A stretch of DNA of 64,000 nt, taken from positions 1,178,001 to 1,242,000 of the forward strand of contig NZ_FSRO01000001.1 of assembly GCF_900143275.1 (NCBI RefSeq), given 5' to 3'. The notes under the pieces are model-generated. The model made no database searches and was not told where the DNA came from. It worked only from the letters and a program-made list of their open reading frames with translations. Positions 21,875-30,555 of this stretch are shown piece after piece; positions within the stretch are counted from its first letter, which is position 1, and each line of letters begins with the position of its first letter. A program made the translations under genes and the position numbers. This stretch comes from Nitrosomonas cryotolerans ATCC 49181 (GTDB lineage Bacteria > Pseudomonadota > Gammaproteobacteria > Burkholderiales > Nitrosomonadaceae).

Positions 21875-22146
21875 TCATCTATTTGTTAATAATTAACAGG
21901 TTATATAGTAAAAATGGATGAATCGTATATTACGAGATAGTCCCGTAATGTGTACCCGGGTCTATCGCACGAATTAATTATGAATACTAACATTGAAACC
22001 AGCCGGTTTTCTTGCTATATGGATTCGGATATGAGGGATAGTGAAAACGTGTGGGAATAAATCGTTAATTTGGGGCATATAAAAATCGCGTAAGATAAAT
22101 TGATAGGCATCATAAAGGAAATTTCTGAATAAGAGAGAGATAGAAT

Positions 22147-22215
22147 ATGTTCGTGAGAAATTTGATCTGGGCATTTCTTCTCATTGCATTATTATTAATG
22201 CCTTTACTTTCTTAG
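22147..22215 (+). CDS. Possible 22-residue hydrophobic peptide upstream of the M48 protease
   Basis: A tiny frame (start MFVRNLIWAFLLIALLL, then MPLLS) preceded by the purine-rich AGAGAGAGATAG and ending 13 bases before the ATG of the M48 protease. Almost all of it would be one membrane helix. It could be a small membrane peptide or a translated leader that couples expression to the protease. There is no family to compare with, so this may be chance. Confidence 0.3.
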   Translation: MFVRNLIWAFLLIALLLMPLLS

Positions 22216-22228
22216 GGGGAATACCGCC

Positions 22229-23014
22229 ATGAGGATACAACTGATTTTTGTTTTATCGATTGTATTTTTTCTTGCCGCCTGTTCGACAACGCCCACGGGT
22301 AGAAGTCAATTGGCTTTTATGCCTGACAGCGAACTGGATGCGATGGGACTGCAAGCGTTTGAAAATTTAAAAAAGGACAAGGTAACCAGTGGTAGCAATA
22401 AACAGACGCAGTTTGTTCAATGTATTGCAGCCAGCATCACTCGCGAAGTGGGTGGTGAATGGGAAGTGGTGGTATTTAAAGACGAGTCGCTGAATGCGTT
22501 TGCATTACCGGGCAGAAAAATTGGTGTACATACCGGCCTGATCAATCTGGTTGATAATCAGGATCAACTGGCGGCAGTATTGGGCCATGAAGTCGCTCAT
22601 GTGCTCGCTAATCATAGTAACGAGCGTATGTCTCAAAAATTGGGAGCACAAATGGGCATATCTCTGGTTAGCGCGGTTGCTGCACCGCAAACAGCATTGG
22701 GACAAACGGCCATTAGTCTATTGGGTATTGGTGCGGAATATGGCGTAATTATGCCTTTCAGCAGGCTGCATGAAAGCGAGGCCGATATTATTGGTTTGGA
22801 TCTGATGGCGAAGGCTGGATTTAATCCGACCGAAAGTGTTACGTTATGGCAGAAAATGGCGCAAGCCAGCCAGGGCGCGCAACCTGTGGAATTTTTATCG
22901 ACTCATCCATCGCATGCGACACGTATTGAAGATCTGCAGGCACACATGCCCAAAGCCCTACAATTAAGGCAGCAGGCGAATACGATGGGTAAAAATCCAC
23001 GTTGCATGAAGTAA
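22229..23014 (+). CDS. M48-family metalloprotease lipoprotein
   Basis: A 261-residue periplasmic zinc protease related to LoiP/BepA and to the OMA1 family. The signal peptide ends in the lipobox FLAACS (Cys at 18). The catalytic zinc site is HEVAHVLANH (HExxH at about 112-116), with the third ligand Glu in ESEADIIGLDLMAKAGFNP. Such enzymes clip misfolded outer membrane proteins, so a role in envelope quality control is likely. The ATG has a strong AGGGGG 10 bases upstream, inside the end of the preceding small frame. It converges with the dodecin gene. Confidence 0.88.
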   Translation: MRIQLIFVLSIVFFLAACSTTPTGRSQLAFMPDSELDAMGLQAFENLKKDKVTSGSNKQTQFVQCIAASITREVGGEWEVVVFKDESLNAFALPGRKIGVHTGLINLVDNQDQLAAVLGHEVAHVLANHSNERMSQKLGAQMGISLVSAVAAPQTALGQTAISLLGIGAEYGVIMPFSRLHESEADIIGLDLMAKAGFNPTESVTLWQKMAQASQGAQPVEFLSTHPSHATRIEDLQAHMPKALQLRQQANTMGKNPRCMK

Positions 23015-23074
23015 TTTGATTGAAAATTCTTCAGCTAGCGATATATCAGGTAGAACCCAAAGTGTTCAGAGCGC

Positions 23075-23296
23075 TCATTTATGCAATTCATCGTTTAAGG
23101 AAAGTCCAATTTTAATAGTGACTTGCCAGTGTGCAACCTTGTCTTGATCAATGTGACCGCGAGTTTCAGTCACTTCAAACCAGTGCATGTTGTGTATCGT
23201 TTTTGCGGCTCTGGCTATCGCATTCTCTATGGCATCTTGTATGCCAATGGTCGATGAACCGGTCAGTTCTATTTTCTTATAAATATGATTTGACAT
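23075..23296 (-). CDS. Dodecin
   Basis: A 73-residue protein that forms a hollow dodecamer binding flavins, used for flavin storage or protection. The whole sequence fits the family: YKKIELTGSSTIGIQDAIEN, then the flavin-stacking Trp in HNMHWFEVTETRGHI and the final strand WQVTIKIGLSL. The gene is alone, convergent with the M48 protease, and its upstream region is cut 33 bases away by the end of an IS605 element. Part of its promoter may therefore have been displaced by the insertion. Confidence 0.92.
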   Translation of the reverse strand: MSNHIYKKIELTGSSTIGIQDAIENAIARAAKTIHNMHWFEVTETRGHIDQDKVAHWQVTIKIGLSLNDELHK

Positions 23297-23373
23297 GATT
23301 TTTTTATTTACCTATAAAATTTAAGGGCTTGACATCCTCCCCTTCCTAAACGAAGGGGATTCCTAGCGACTTA

Positions 23374-24606
23374 TTAAACCGTTAAGAGTAGGTTTGTATT
23401 GCTACTGTCTACTGGTTCCTGCTTCTTAGACGAAACTAACGTTTCAACTCCACAGGCTAACAAGCGATGTCCTCGCTCAAGTACATTCAAGGCACCTACC
23501 AAGTCGGCATTGGCTTTAAATCCACATTCTGTACATTCAAAAGCACTTTGGCTTTTGCGATTGTCACGACTAACATGTTGACATCCAGGGCAGGTTTGAG
23601 AGGTGTATTGAGGGTTTACCTTCAATACATCCCCGCCTGAACAAGCCTGTTTATACTCCAAGAACGAAACGAACATTCCCCATCCTTGGTCAAGAATGGA
23701 TTTGTTTAGACCCGATTTCGCTTTGACGTTTTTACCATGCTTTTCAACACTGCTCTTGGCACTCTTAGACATGTTTCCTATCTTTAAATTCTCAACTACG
23801 ACCATTGCGTGATTTTTGCTGATTTCGGTTGAGGTTTTGTGTAAGAAGTCTAAACGAGCATTGGCAATACGCTCATGCAGTCGGGTAATGATTTGTTTCT
23901 GCTTTTTCCAGTTAGCAGAGAAACGGACTTTTTTAGACAGCTTACGCTGTTCAAAAGCCAGTTTCTTTGATAACTTTCTGAAACTGTTTAAAGGTTCTAC
24001 GTATGAGCCGTCTGACAAGGTTGCAAAGCGGGTAACGCCCATATCAACACCAATCATACTGGTTGAGCTATGACGCTTTAGCTCGGTCTCGTACTCAGTC
24101 TGAATCGACACGTACCAATAACCGCCTTTACGGGAAATCGTCATATTTTTAACGTCACCAATGACTTGGCGTGAATTACGATATTTCACCCAACCGATTT
24201 TAGGCAAGAACACTTTGTTAGACTCTTGCTCCAGCTTAAATCCTTGTGGATAACGAAAGCTGTCACTCAAACCTTTTTTCTTGAATTTTGGAATCCGTTT
24301 TAAAGGCTGTTTTTTATCAAAACCGTCTTTGAACGTTTTTTCTAAGTTTTTTAAGGCTTGTTGCAACGGTTGAGAATGAACGGTTTTTAGAAATCCATAA
24401 TCTTCTGAGGATTTCCATAGCTTTAGCCAAAATGACAACTCGTTGTACCAAAGCAATGGCTGTTTCTGCTCTAATCTGAACAGATTCATTGCTAAGGCTT
24501 TATTCCAAACAAACCGATTAGCACCCGCAAACTCAACCATCTTCTGTACTTGGTCAGAATTTGGATTGAGTCGAAATTTAAAGGCTTTGCGTATAATCTG
24601 CTTCAT
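23374..24606 (-). CDS. tnpB: TnpB, RNA-guided endonuclease of the IS605 element (copy 1)
   Basis: TnpB, an ancestor of Cas12, cuts DNA guided by an RNA made from the element's right end. The frame gives 410 residues from the ATG at 24606 (MKQIIRKAFKFRLNPNSDQ); the 30 extra codons upstream are AT-rich leader sequence shared with tnpA. The RuvC acidic residues are all present: Asp in MIGVDMGVTRFA, Glu in MVVVENLKIGNM and Asp in ANADLVGALNVL. A zinc finger is complete (CPGCQHVSRDN then CTECGF). It looks functional. It differs from copy 2 at only about eight residues. Confidence 0.92.
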   Translation of the reverse strand: MKQIIRKAFKFRLNPNSDQVQKMVEFAGANRFVWNKALAMNLFRLEQKQPLLWYNELSFWLKLWKSSEDYGFLKTVHSQPLQQALKNLEKTFKDGFDKKQPLKRIPKFKKKGLSDSFRYPQGFKLEQESNKVFLPKIGWVKYRNSRQVIGDVKNMTISRKGGYWYVSIQTEYETELKRHSSTSMIGVDMGVTRFATLSDGSYVEPLNSFRKLSKKLAFEQRKLSKKVRFSANWKKQKQIITRLHERIANARLDFLHKTSTEISKNHAMVVVENLKIGNMSKSAKSSVEKHGKNVKAKSGLNKSILDQGWGMFVSFLEYKQACSGGDVLKVNPQYTSQTCPGCQHVSRDNRKSQSAFECTECGFKANADLVGALNVLERGHRLLACGVETLVSSKKQEPVDSSNTNLLLTV

Positions 24607-24636
24607 GGTTATAATTATACAAAAAGGAATTAGTCT

Positions 24637-25053
24637 ATGCAAGTTAATAACGATGTAAGAACAGGAAGAAATTGCGTTTTTAATCTTCATGTTCATTTGG
24701 TCTTTGTAACAAAATACCGTAGAGATGTTTTCTCCGGAAGGGTATTAATTGATTTGGAAGAAATATTTAAAAACGTGTGTTTGGATTTTGAAGCAGAATT
24801 GGTGGAATTTAACGGTGAGCATGACCATATTCACCTTTTAGTTAACTATCCACCAAAAATTGCTATTTCTAACTTGGTAAATAGTTTGAAAGGCGTTTCA
24901 AGCCGACTTATTCGCAAAAAGAATTATCCCGAAATTAAAAATAAGCTTTGGGGTAATATGCTTTGGAGTCCAAGCTATTTTGCGGGTAGTTGTGGTGGAG
25001 CACCACTCTCGATTATTAAGCAATATATTGAACAACAGCAAAGATCGCATTAA
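24637..25053 (+). CDS. tnpA: TnpA, Y1 transposase of the IS605 element (copy 1)
   Basis: A 138-residue HUH single-strand transposase. It has the metal-binding His pair in EHDHIHLLVNYPP and the nucleophilic Tyr in IIKQYIEQQ. It reads divergently from tnpB with 30 bases between starts. AAGGA lies 9 bases before the ATG, so this copy should be translated. The protein is full length and intact, so this copy could drive movement of both itself and copy 2. Confidence 0.93.
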   Translation: MQVNNDVRTGRNCVFNLHVHLVFVTKYRRDVFSGRVLIDLEEIFKNVCLDFEAELVEFNGEHDHIHLLVNYPPKIAISNLVNSLKGVSSRLIRKKNYPEIKNKLWGNMLWSPSYFAGSCGGAPLSIIKQYIEQQQRSH

Positions 25054-25119
25054 ACAGGCTTCGCCTATGCGCTTATATCTCCGCCCTGAAGGACGAAGTT
25101 TTACGCGCTATTTGATAAA

Positions 25120-25646
25120 ATTTTTTCGGATTTCTATATTCATCCTGTTGAAGCACATAGTGAATACTCGTATGCGCCGTGCATCGTTATTATCGACAGA
25201 AAGACTGACGAGTTATCATATTTCAAATTAAGAATGCGGGATACACAGACAGAATAACGCGTTATCTGTGTTTGATAAATATGCTGAGCATGGATTATTG
25301 ATTGACAAAAATAATTTCCTGAAAATAGGAGGCAATTGAAACCCATGCAGATTATCAGTACACTGACCTCGTATCTTTGAGAAAAGTGTTCCTAAAATGG
25401 CTGTGTTGTAATGTATGCTGGTAGCCAGGCAGTTCGGTTTGACTGCCTGGAACAAGGGTAAACATAGAGATATACCGGCTAGCGTATGGAAGTATTGCCA
25501 TATTAGAGGATATATTCAATCTCACGTTGTCATTTAATATGGCTTTTCAAATGTACTCAGGTGACGAGATGAGAAATCGTGGAATCACTTGGAATGATGA
25601 CTGCTTAAGGTCGACCCTTATTTAATTTTTTACGGAGACAAAATAT
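25120..25646. other. Intergenic region upstream of the copper-peptide cluster
   Basis: About 530 bases without a convincing gene. Two clear structures lie in it: a 12-bp perfect palindrome ATAACGCGTTAT at 25254-25265 with near-symmetric ACAG/CTGT flanks, and a strong hairpin at 25425-25450. The precursor gene has an ACGGAGAC ribosome binding site 10 bases before its ATG, so its promoter should lie in the last 100-200 bases. No known operator was recognised. Confidence 0.5.
25425..25450. promoter_or_regulatory. Strong hairpin upstream of hvfA
   Basis: CCAGGCAGT and ACTGCCTGG form a perfect 9-bp stem with an 8-base loop. No T-run follows on either strand, so it does not look like an intrinsic terminator. 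It lies about 200 bases before the precursor gene. It could be a regulatory structure or the scar of a mobile element; function unknown. Confidence 0.45.
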
Positions 25647-25964
25647 ATGTCTAAAAAATCAGTAAAACCGATATCGCTTGCAGTGGGTACTGCGTTTATA
25701 ACGAGTCTGACCGTTGGTCATCTTTCCGCTTCAACGGACACTGACGTGAATCCTTTTGCCATGAATGAATTATCAAGTGGCTATATGCAACTGGCATCTA
25801 GCGGTGAACATGGCGATAAAAAATCTGAGAAGGAAGGTGCCAGTGACAGCAAAAAATCTGAAAAGGAAGGTAAATGCGGTGAAGGCAAATGCGGCGGCAA
25901 GATGAAAAGTGACAAGGAAAGCAATGCCGATGGCAATAAGCAACCTGAAAAAGAAGGCAAGTGA
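25647..25964 (+). CDS. hvfA: HvfA/bufferin-like RiPP precursor with two EGKCG motifs
   Basis: A 105-residue low-complexity exported peptide. A signal peptide-like N terminus (about 1-29) is followed by NPFAMNELSSGYMQLA, a segment typical of this precursor family, then a Lys/Glu-rich region and the core EGKCGEGKCGGKM at residues 74-86. Its only two cysteines are in the two EGKCG motifs. In known homologues (HvfA, bufferins) a DUF692 oxidase turns such Cys into oxazolone/thioamide or related heterocycles that bind copper. The maturation genes follow directly downstream, 45 bases on. ACGGAGAC sits at proper distance before the ATG. The copper role here is inferred from family. Confidence 0.85.
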   Translation: MSKKSVKPISLAVGTAFITSLTVGHLSASTDTDVNPFAMNELSSGYMQLASSGEHGDKKSEKEGASDSKKSEKEGKCGEGKCGGKMKSDKESNADGNKQPEKEGK

Positions 25965-26008
25965 GAAGCAGGTCGGCGCAATCTAGAAGATAAAGACGCT
26001 ACCTGACC

Positions 26009-26866
26009 ATGAACAAGAAACATTGTTCCGTTTATGGTGCTGGACTCGGTTTGCGGCGGGCTCTAATGAGTCCGCTTGCTGATCAGTCTGTTCAGCCAGT
26101 CGATTTTTGGGAAATTGCACCTGAAAACTGGATGGGTGTCGGTGGTTACTACGGTAAAAAACTGCGCGAATTGACTGAACGATATCCATTTATTTGCCAT
26201 GGTTTATCCTTGTCAATTGGTGGCCCTTCGCCATTAGATCAAGCATTTCTACAGCGTTTGAAACGTTTCATGACAGAACATGACGTTCGTTATTATAGCG
26301 AACACTTGAGTTATTGCAGCGACGATGGTCATCTGTATGATTTGCTGCCGATACCGTTTACTGAAGATGCCGTTGACTATGTGGCTGATCGAATCAGGCG
26401 CGTGCAGGATACCTTAAAGCAACGTATTGCAATGGAAAACGTCTCTTACTACGCTGCGCCTGGAAAAGAAATGGAAGAGATTGATTTTTTAAACGCGGTA
26501 TTGGAGGCAGCAGATTGTGATTTATTGCTGGATGTCAATAATATTTACGTAAACAGTATAAACCACGGCTATGACGCGGAAGATTTTCTCAAGAGATTGC
26601 CTGCTGAACGCATCCATTATATCCATGTAGCGGGTCATTACGTCGAAGCGGAAGACCTCATTATCGATACCCATGGCGCAGCCGTCACTGATCCGGTTTG
26701 GACATTACTCAAAAAATCATATCAATATTTTGGTGTTATGCCCACATTGTTAGAGCGTGACTTCAATATTCCATCCTGGACTGAATTGTTGACAGAGGTC
26801 GACACTATTCGCACATTGCAATTGCAGCAACAAAGTCGGAATGACAATCACATACAACACGCCTGA
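26009..26866 (+). CDS. hvfB: MNIO-type RiPP maturase (DUF692), HvfB/BufB-like
   Basis: A 285-residue multinuclear non-heme iron oxidase with a TIM-barrel fold. Family motifs with metal-binding His, Asp and Glu residues are seen in order: [10 protein letters not shown] at the start, [51 protein letters not shown] [19 protein letters not shown] and [11 protein letters not shown]. The enzyme is expected to modify the Cys residues of the precursor encoded just upstream. It overlaps the following DUF2063 gene by 26 bases, which argues for tight coupling of the two products as a complex. Confidence 0.92.
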   Translation: MNKKHCSVYGAGLGLRRALMSPLADQSVQPVDFWEIAPENWMGVGGYYGKKLRELTERYPFICHGLSLSIGGPSPLDQAFLQRLKRFMTEHDVRYYSEHLSYCSDDGHLYDLLPIPFTEDAVDYVADRIRRVQDTLKQRIAMENVSYYAAPGKEMEEIDFLNAVLEAADCDLLLDVNNIYVNSINHGYDAEDFLKRLPAERIHYIHVAGHYVEAEDLIIDTHGAAVTDPVWTLLKKSYQYFGVMPTLLERDFNIPSWTELLTEVDTIRTLQLQQQSRNDNHIQHA

Positions 26867-27623
26867 CCGTCCTGCCTTTATCCGTAAGCAGTACGCTTTT
26901 GCGGCTTATATTCGTGATCCGGAGAATCATCCGCGCCCTGATGATGTTGAGGCGCGTCGCATGAAAATCTATCGTGAATTATTTTATAATAATGTGGAAA
27001 GTTATCTGGCCGATACTTATCCGGTGTTACGTAAGATTATGCCGGATAGTCATTGGCATGCCATAATCAGGACATACTTCTCCCGTCATCTGTCTCAGAC
27101 ACCTTTGTTTCCAGAAATGCCCCGCGAGTTTTTGAAATACCTGGAACAAACGCGTGCGCCTCACCCGGATGATCCCGTCTTTATGCTAGAGCTCGCGCAT
27201 TATGAATGGGCCGAACTTGCACTCTCTATCCTGGACAAGGAAGTGGATGAATCCACTATAAATTCTGAGGATAATCTGCTTGAAAGTAGAATGATCATCT
27301 CTCCGCTGGCCTGGTTGTTGAGTTACCGCTTTCCAGTACATAAAATCAGTCCGGAATTCCAGCCAAAGGAAGCCGATGAGAATTTAACTCATCTTGTTGT
27401 TTACCGTGATCGGGATGATCATGTTCGTTTTATTGAGGCGAATCCGGTGACAGCGCGTCTCATACAGCTGATTATTGCAGAAGACGAAAAGACCGGCCGC
27501 GAGTTGCTAGAACAAATTGCTGCCGAACTCAAGCATCCTCAGTCTGAGGTTGTGGTTAGTCACGGTCTTGATATCTTGAACAACCTTAGAAATCGTCATA
27601 TCATTTTTAGTATTGGCACCTAA
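26841..27623 (+). CDS. hvfC: RiPP recognition/maturation partner (DUF2063), HvfC/BufC-like
   Basis: A 260-residue DUF2063 protein that, in studied systems, binds the precursor and presents it to the MNIO enzyme. Its N-terminal helical domain has the family pattern [38 protein letters not shown] and [16 protein letters not shown]; the C-terminal half (about 150-255) is winged-helix-like. In many clusters a DoxX membrane protein follows. Here the sequence after the stop passes within a few bases into an IS256 transposase relic, so any such gene has been lost. The last 109 bases recur in a diverged copy at 30094-30202. Confidence 0.9.
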   Translation: MTITYNTPDRPAFIRKQYAFAAYIRDPENHPRPDDVEARRMKIYRELFYNNVESYLADTYPVLRKIMPDSHWHAIIRTYFSRHLSQTPLFPEMPREFLKYLEQTRAPHPDDPVFMLELAHYEWAELALSILDKEVDESTINSEDNLLESRMIISPLAWLLSYRFPVHKISPEFQPKEADENLTHLVVYRDRDDHVRFIEANPVTARLIQLIIAEDEKTGRELLEQIAAELKHPQSEVVVSHGLDILNNLRNRHIIFSIGT

Positions 27624-27625
27624 TT

Positions 27626-27888
27626 AAACCATTAATCCGGTTGAGTCCGCCTTTGCCCCCGTTAGACTAAGAACAACCAGTACCCAGCATTGCGGAAGCT
27701 GGGCAACAGTGTTGGCTATGGCGTTCAAGCTAATGGAAATGGCGCAGAAAGAAGGGTTCCGATTAAGAAGCTATAAACGATTAGCGGATGCATCAGTGGC
27801 ATTCAATTTGTAAATAGCATTAAGCAAAGAAATGATCAAAAACAGGCAGTTGCTTGATTTTCTATACACCAAATTTGACTATAGCTCC
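27626..27888 (+). pseudogene. IS256-family transposase relic, C-terminal fragment (copy 1)
   Basis: Homologous to 30859-31128. It encodes, with frame breaks, the IS256 end region NPVESAFAPVR..., KLMEMAQKE-like helix and RLADV, cut off on the left directly after the hvfC stop codon. Only about a quarter of a transposase is left and it carries indels relative to the other copy. It marks a deletion joint beside hvfC. Confidence 0.75.
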
Positions 27889-28169
27889 AAGACATACAAT
27901 CAACTCAGTTCTCGGTTTTGAGGCAATAGAATAATTTGATTCCTTGAGAAGGAAAGCGTATTCCAAGGTGCCATAAGGGAACCGTTTTGACACAAGAAAG
28001 GGCAGGGGATCGTGGTTGCTGACTTGAATAAAAATTGAATGCGGGGTGATTATCAAATTAGGGTTGCTTTGCACCGATACCCAAGCGAACACTCCTAAGC
28101 GCAGGCCCAATAGCTGCTCAGGTTATCAGGGTTGCCTTGATTGCAATCCCCAATGCTCTCTATTCGTAA

Positions 28170-29630
28170 TCATCCTGCACAACAGGATAAAGTGTTCACA
28201 TCTTTATCGAAGGTCTGCGCGGCAAGTTTTAATCCTTCTACACCTGTCAGATAAGGAAAAATTGTATTTGCTAAATCCGCTGTGGTCATGCCCATTTTTA
28301 AAGCCAGCACCATTGTCTGAACAAGCTCACCGCCATCAGGTGCTAATATATTCGCACCAAGCAGCTTATCGGTTTCCCTGTCTGCCACCAGCTTTATAAG
28401 TCCTCGCACATCCCGTGCGGCAATATAGCGCGGTACATGATCAAGTGTAATGATGCTGGTTTTAACCTCATGACCTTGGGTTCTAGCCTGAGTTTCGGTT
28501 AATCCAACCATGGCTGTTTGTGGATCGGAAAAAACAACAGATGGCATGGCAGCGTTATTATATTTATGCCCGTTACCGTCAAGTGCGTTTTTTGCTGCGA
28601 GCTTGCCGCCATAAGCCGCCATGTAGACAAACATATCATTACCCGTAACATCCCCTGTCGCATAAATGTCGGGATTAGAAGATTGCATAAATTCATTGAT
28701 TTCAATGCCACCATTCTTGAGCAGTTTAATGCCTGCTTTATCTGCATCAAGGGCATCAGTATTCGGTCTGCGGCCTGTGGCTACTAGAAGCTGCTCGGCT
28801 TCAATAGCATCCAAACCGGCCCGCGTCTCGCATACCAGCTTAATGCCTTTAGTCGTTTTTTCGATTTTCTGATACCTAACGCCATCACAGACAGTCACAC
28901 CTTCTGCCCGCAGATAACCCGCTAATGCCCGAGATACTTCTGGCTCCGCTTCAGGTAACAGGCGAGAACGACAGCATATCGTGACCTTGACCCCTGCGCG
29001 GGCAAACATCTGCCCCAGCTCTACACCGATCACACCACCACCAATCACGAGTAATGACTTGGGAAGCGCTTCAAGCTCAAGGGCCGATGTGCTATCTAGC
29101 ACCGGTACGCTTTGGATACCATTGATGGGTGGCAATGCGGAAGATGATCCTGTAGCAATCACAATCTTTTTTGGGTGATAGAGAACGCCATCAATATCAA
29201 CTTCCGTTCTGTTGCCAGTGAAACGGGCCTTATCTTCCATGTTCACATAGGTAATATTTGGATATGAAGGGAGCACATCCTCATACTTAGCCTTTCGCAA
29301 TTCATCGACAAGGCTTTGCTTTTGGGCTACCAGCGCTTTCCAATTAAAAATTTCCGATGTTCCTTTTATCCCGTCAAAGCGGGCCGCATCCTTGGCATGG
29401 TGCACAGCTTCCATCGCTCGTATCATGGTTTTTGATGGAACGCAGCCAACATTGACGCATGTGCCGCCGATAGTGCCATGTCCGGCAATAACGACATTGG
29501 CTCCGCTTTCTGCCGCAGTAATAGCCGCAGAAAAACCACCCGATCCACCGCCGATTACAAGTAAATCAGGCTGTGTCATTTTTTTTGTTTCACTTATGTC
29601 AGAGACTTCGGTTGAGCAACAATCAGACAT
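28170..29630 (-). CDS. merA: Mercuric reductase MerA (short form without HMA domain)
   Basis: MerA reduces Hg(II) to volatile Hg(0) with NADPH in the cytoplasm. The 486-residue protein has the FAD motif GGGSGGFSAAITAAESG, the redox pair in GGTCVNVGCVPSK, the NADPH motif GGGVIGVELGQMFARAG and, decisively, the C-terminal vicinal pair LSCCAG and FPYLTGVEGLKLAAQTF that separate MerA from lipoamide dehydrogenase. The N-terminal metal-binding domain is absent; a CC pair at residues 4-5 (MSDCCS) may partly replace it. The frame is intact, but the transport genes before it on the same strand are broken, so uptake of mercury may not work. Confidence 0.92.
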   Translation of the reverse strand: MSDCCSTEVSDISETKKMTQPDLLVIGGGSGGFSAAITAAESGANVVIAGHGTIGGTCVNVGCVPSKTMIRAMEAVHHAKDAARFDGIKGTSEIFNWKALVAQKQSLVDELRKAKYEDVLPSYPNITYVNMEDKARFTGNRTEVDIDGVLYHPKKIVIATGSSSALPPINGIQSVPVLDSTSALELEALPKSLLVIGGGVIGVELGQMFARAGVKVTICCRSRLLPEAEPEVSRALAGYLRAEGVTVCDGVRYQKIEKTTKGIKLVCETRAGLDAIEAEQLLVATGRRPNTDALDADKAGIKLLKNGGIEINEFMQSSNPDIYATGDVTGNDMFVYMAAYGGKLAAKNALDGNGHKYNNAAMPSVVFSDPQTAMVGLTETQARTQGHEVKTSIITLDHVPRYIAARDVRGLIKLVADRETDKLLGANILAPDGGELVQTMVLALKMGMTTADLANTIFPYLTGVEGLKLAAQTFDKDVNTLSCCAG

Positions 29631-29633
29631 TTC

Positions 29634-29875
29634 TTAACTTTCCCTATTTTGAGTTTTGCATTCTTTTCTGGCGGCACATTGCCGCTTTCGCCACAATGCA
29701 TAAGCTGTCAGTCCGATAAAATTACCAAAGCTGGTAAAAGAACAACATCGAATTTTCCCGTTATCTCAGCTAAGCCCATTACGCTTAAGAGACCAACAAG
29801 AGTCGGTGTGAAATAATAAAGAGCCAATATGGGTGTTCCACCAATGGCGAAGGCGAGTAACGGCCTGTCTTTCAT
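29634..29875 (-). pseudogene. merF: Broken merF-like mercury transport gene
   Basis: The minus strand starts with ATG at 29875 and reads MKDRPLLAFAIGGTP, then LALYYFTPTLVGLLSVMG and FDVVLLPALVIL, which is the MerF membrane protein pattern. Two defects are visible. The vicinal Cys pair normally found in the CCFTP motif of the first helix is YY here. After VIL the frame shifts: the stop comes at once, while the next frame continues GLTAYALWRKRQCAARKE to a stop at 29634. It ends 3 bases before merA, the normal mer operon order. Confidence 0.75.
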
Positions 29876-29885
29876 TTACTGCTTC

Positions 29886-30070
29886 TTATCGCTCAGGCGT
29901 TGCGGGATATCCGGCATTGGTCGAAGCCGGCCCTATTTATTCTAACGTTGTCACGGTAGGATCAAAAACAACTATTGCTGTTTTTTCGTCAAAATTAACC
30001 TTGACATTGTTAACGCCTTCTACGGCTTGGGTACACAAAAAAGTGTCAAGTCTTGCAATACAATATCCAT
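29886..30070 (-). pseudogene. merP: Broken merP-like periplasmic mercury-binding gene
   Basis: Minus-strand remnant of the HMA-fold MerP. The recognisable core reads VEGVNNVKVNFDEKTAIVVF then DPTVTTLE, a stop, and in the same frame NAGYPATPER, which corresponds to the C-terminal half of MerP. The metal-binding GMxCxxC segment before it cannot be read in frame. It lies directly upstream of the merF relic. No merR gene or MerR operator was found; the DNA further upstream has been replaced by the hvfC fragment. Confidence 0.65.
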
Positions 30071-30093
30071 GACGCTCCTTTTCTATATTTTTT

Positions 30094-30202
30094 AATTGCT
30101 GCCGAACTCAAGCATCCTCAGCCTGAGGTTGTGGTTAGTCACGGTCTTGATATCTTGAACAATCTTAGAAATCGTCATGTGGTTTTTAGTATTGGTGCCT
30201 AA
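30094..30202 (+). pseudogene. Diverged 3' fragment of a second hvfC-like gene
   Basis: 109 bases that match the end of hvfC (27515-27623) with only a few substitutions and no gaps, keeping the frame ([14 protein letters not shown]) and the TAA stop. The differences, some of which change residues (IIFSIGT in the gene, VVFSIGA here), show it is not a very recent copy. It is the tail of a lost second cluster or of an older duplication of the hvfC-IS256 junction. Confidence 0.8.
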
Positions 30203-30555
30203 TTAAATTATTCCGAACTATATGGATGTATTCGATTGGTCAGCCGCCTGGTTCCTTTTGCCAGCGCAGATGTAAAATTGACTGATAGTTATCCCATAGG
30301 CCTGTTGCTTGATTTTAAACCGAATAGATTGGGCTTTCGACAAGAAATGAGGAGACTTCATTACGTTCATATTAATCAAAGAAGACCTTCCGATTCTGAA
30401 AGGAGAAGTATGAACTGGATTATGCTTGTTTTTGCGGAATTGTTCGAGAATGCCTGAAGGTATGATCAATTCTGGTGTATGACAGGAGGGGCGTGCGGTG
30501 TAACCCTTTGATAAGGATCTTCGCTGATCAATCAATAAAAAAAAGAAAACGTCGC

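Larger units (their letters stand above)
23329..25119. mobile_element. IS200/IS605-family element, copy 1
   Basis: Defined by comparison with a second copy at 40060-41850: identity starts at TTGACATCC and stops at GCGCTATTTGATAAA, 1791 bp in both. It carries divergent tnpB and tnpA. The end beyond the tnpB stop holds a perfect hairpin (CCCCTTC, 6-base loop, GAAGGGG), the usual right end and guide-RNA region of such elements; the tnpA end holds a small imperfect hairpin around CCGCCCTGAAGGACG. There are no inverted terminal repeats or target duplications, as expected. The sequence next to the tnpA end reads TTTAT on the minus strand in both copies, which may be the target site. Confidence 0.9.

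Noticed and set aside
23374..24696. 440-residue version of tnpB starting at 24696 (and 41427 in copy 2)
   Set aside because: The first 30 residues overlap the tnpA start region and do not belong to TnpB; the ATG at 24606 gives the normal N terminus.
28170..29630. Dihydrolipoyl dehydrogenase as the identity of the 486-residue flavoprotein
   Set aside because: The LSCCAG end and FPYLTGVEGLK place it with MerA, and merF/merP relics lie before it.
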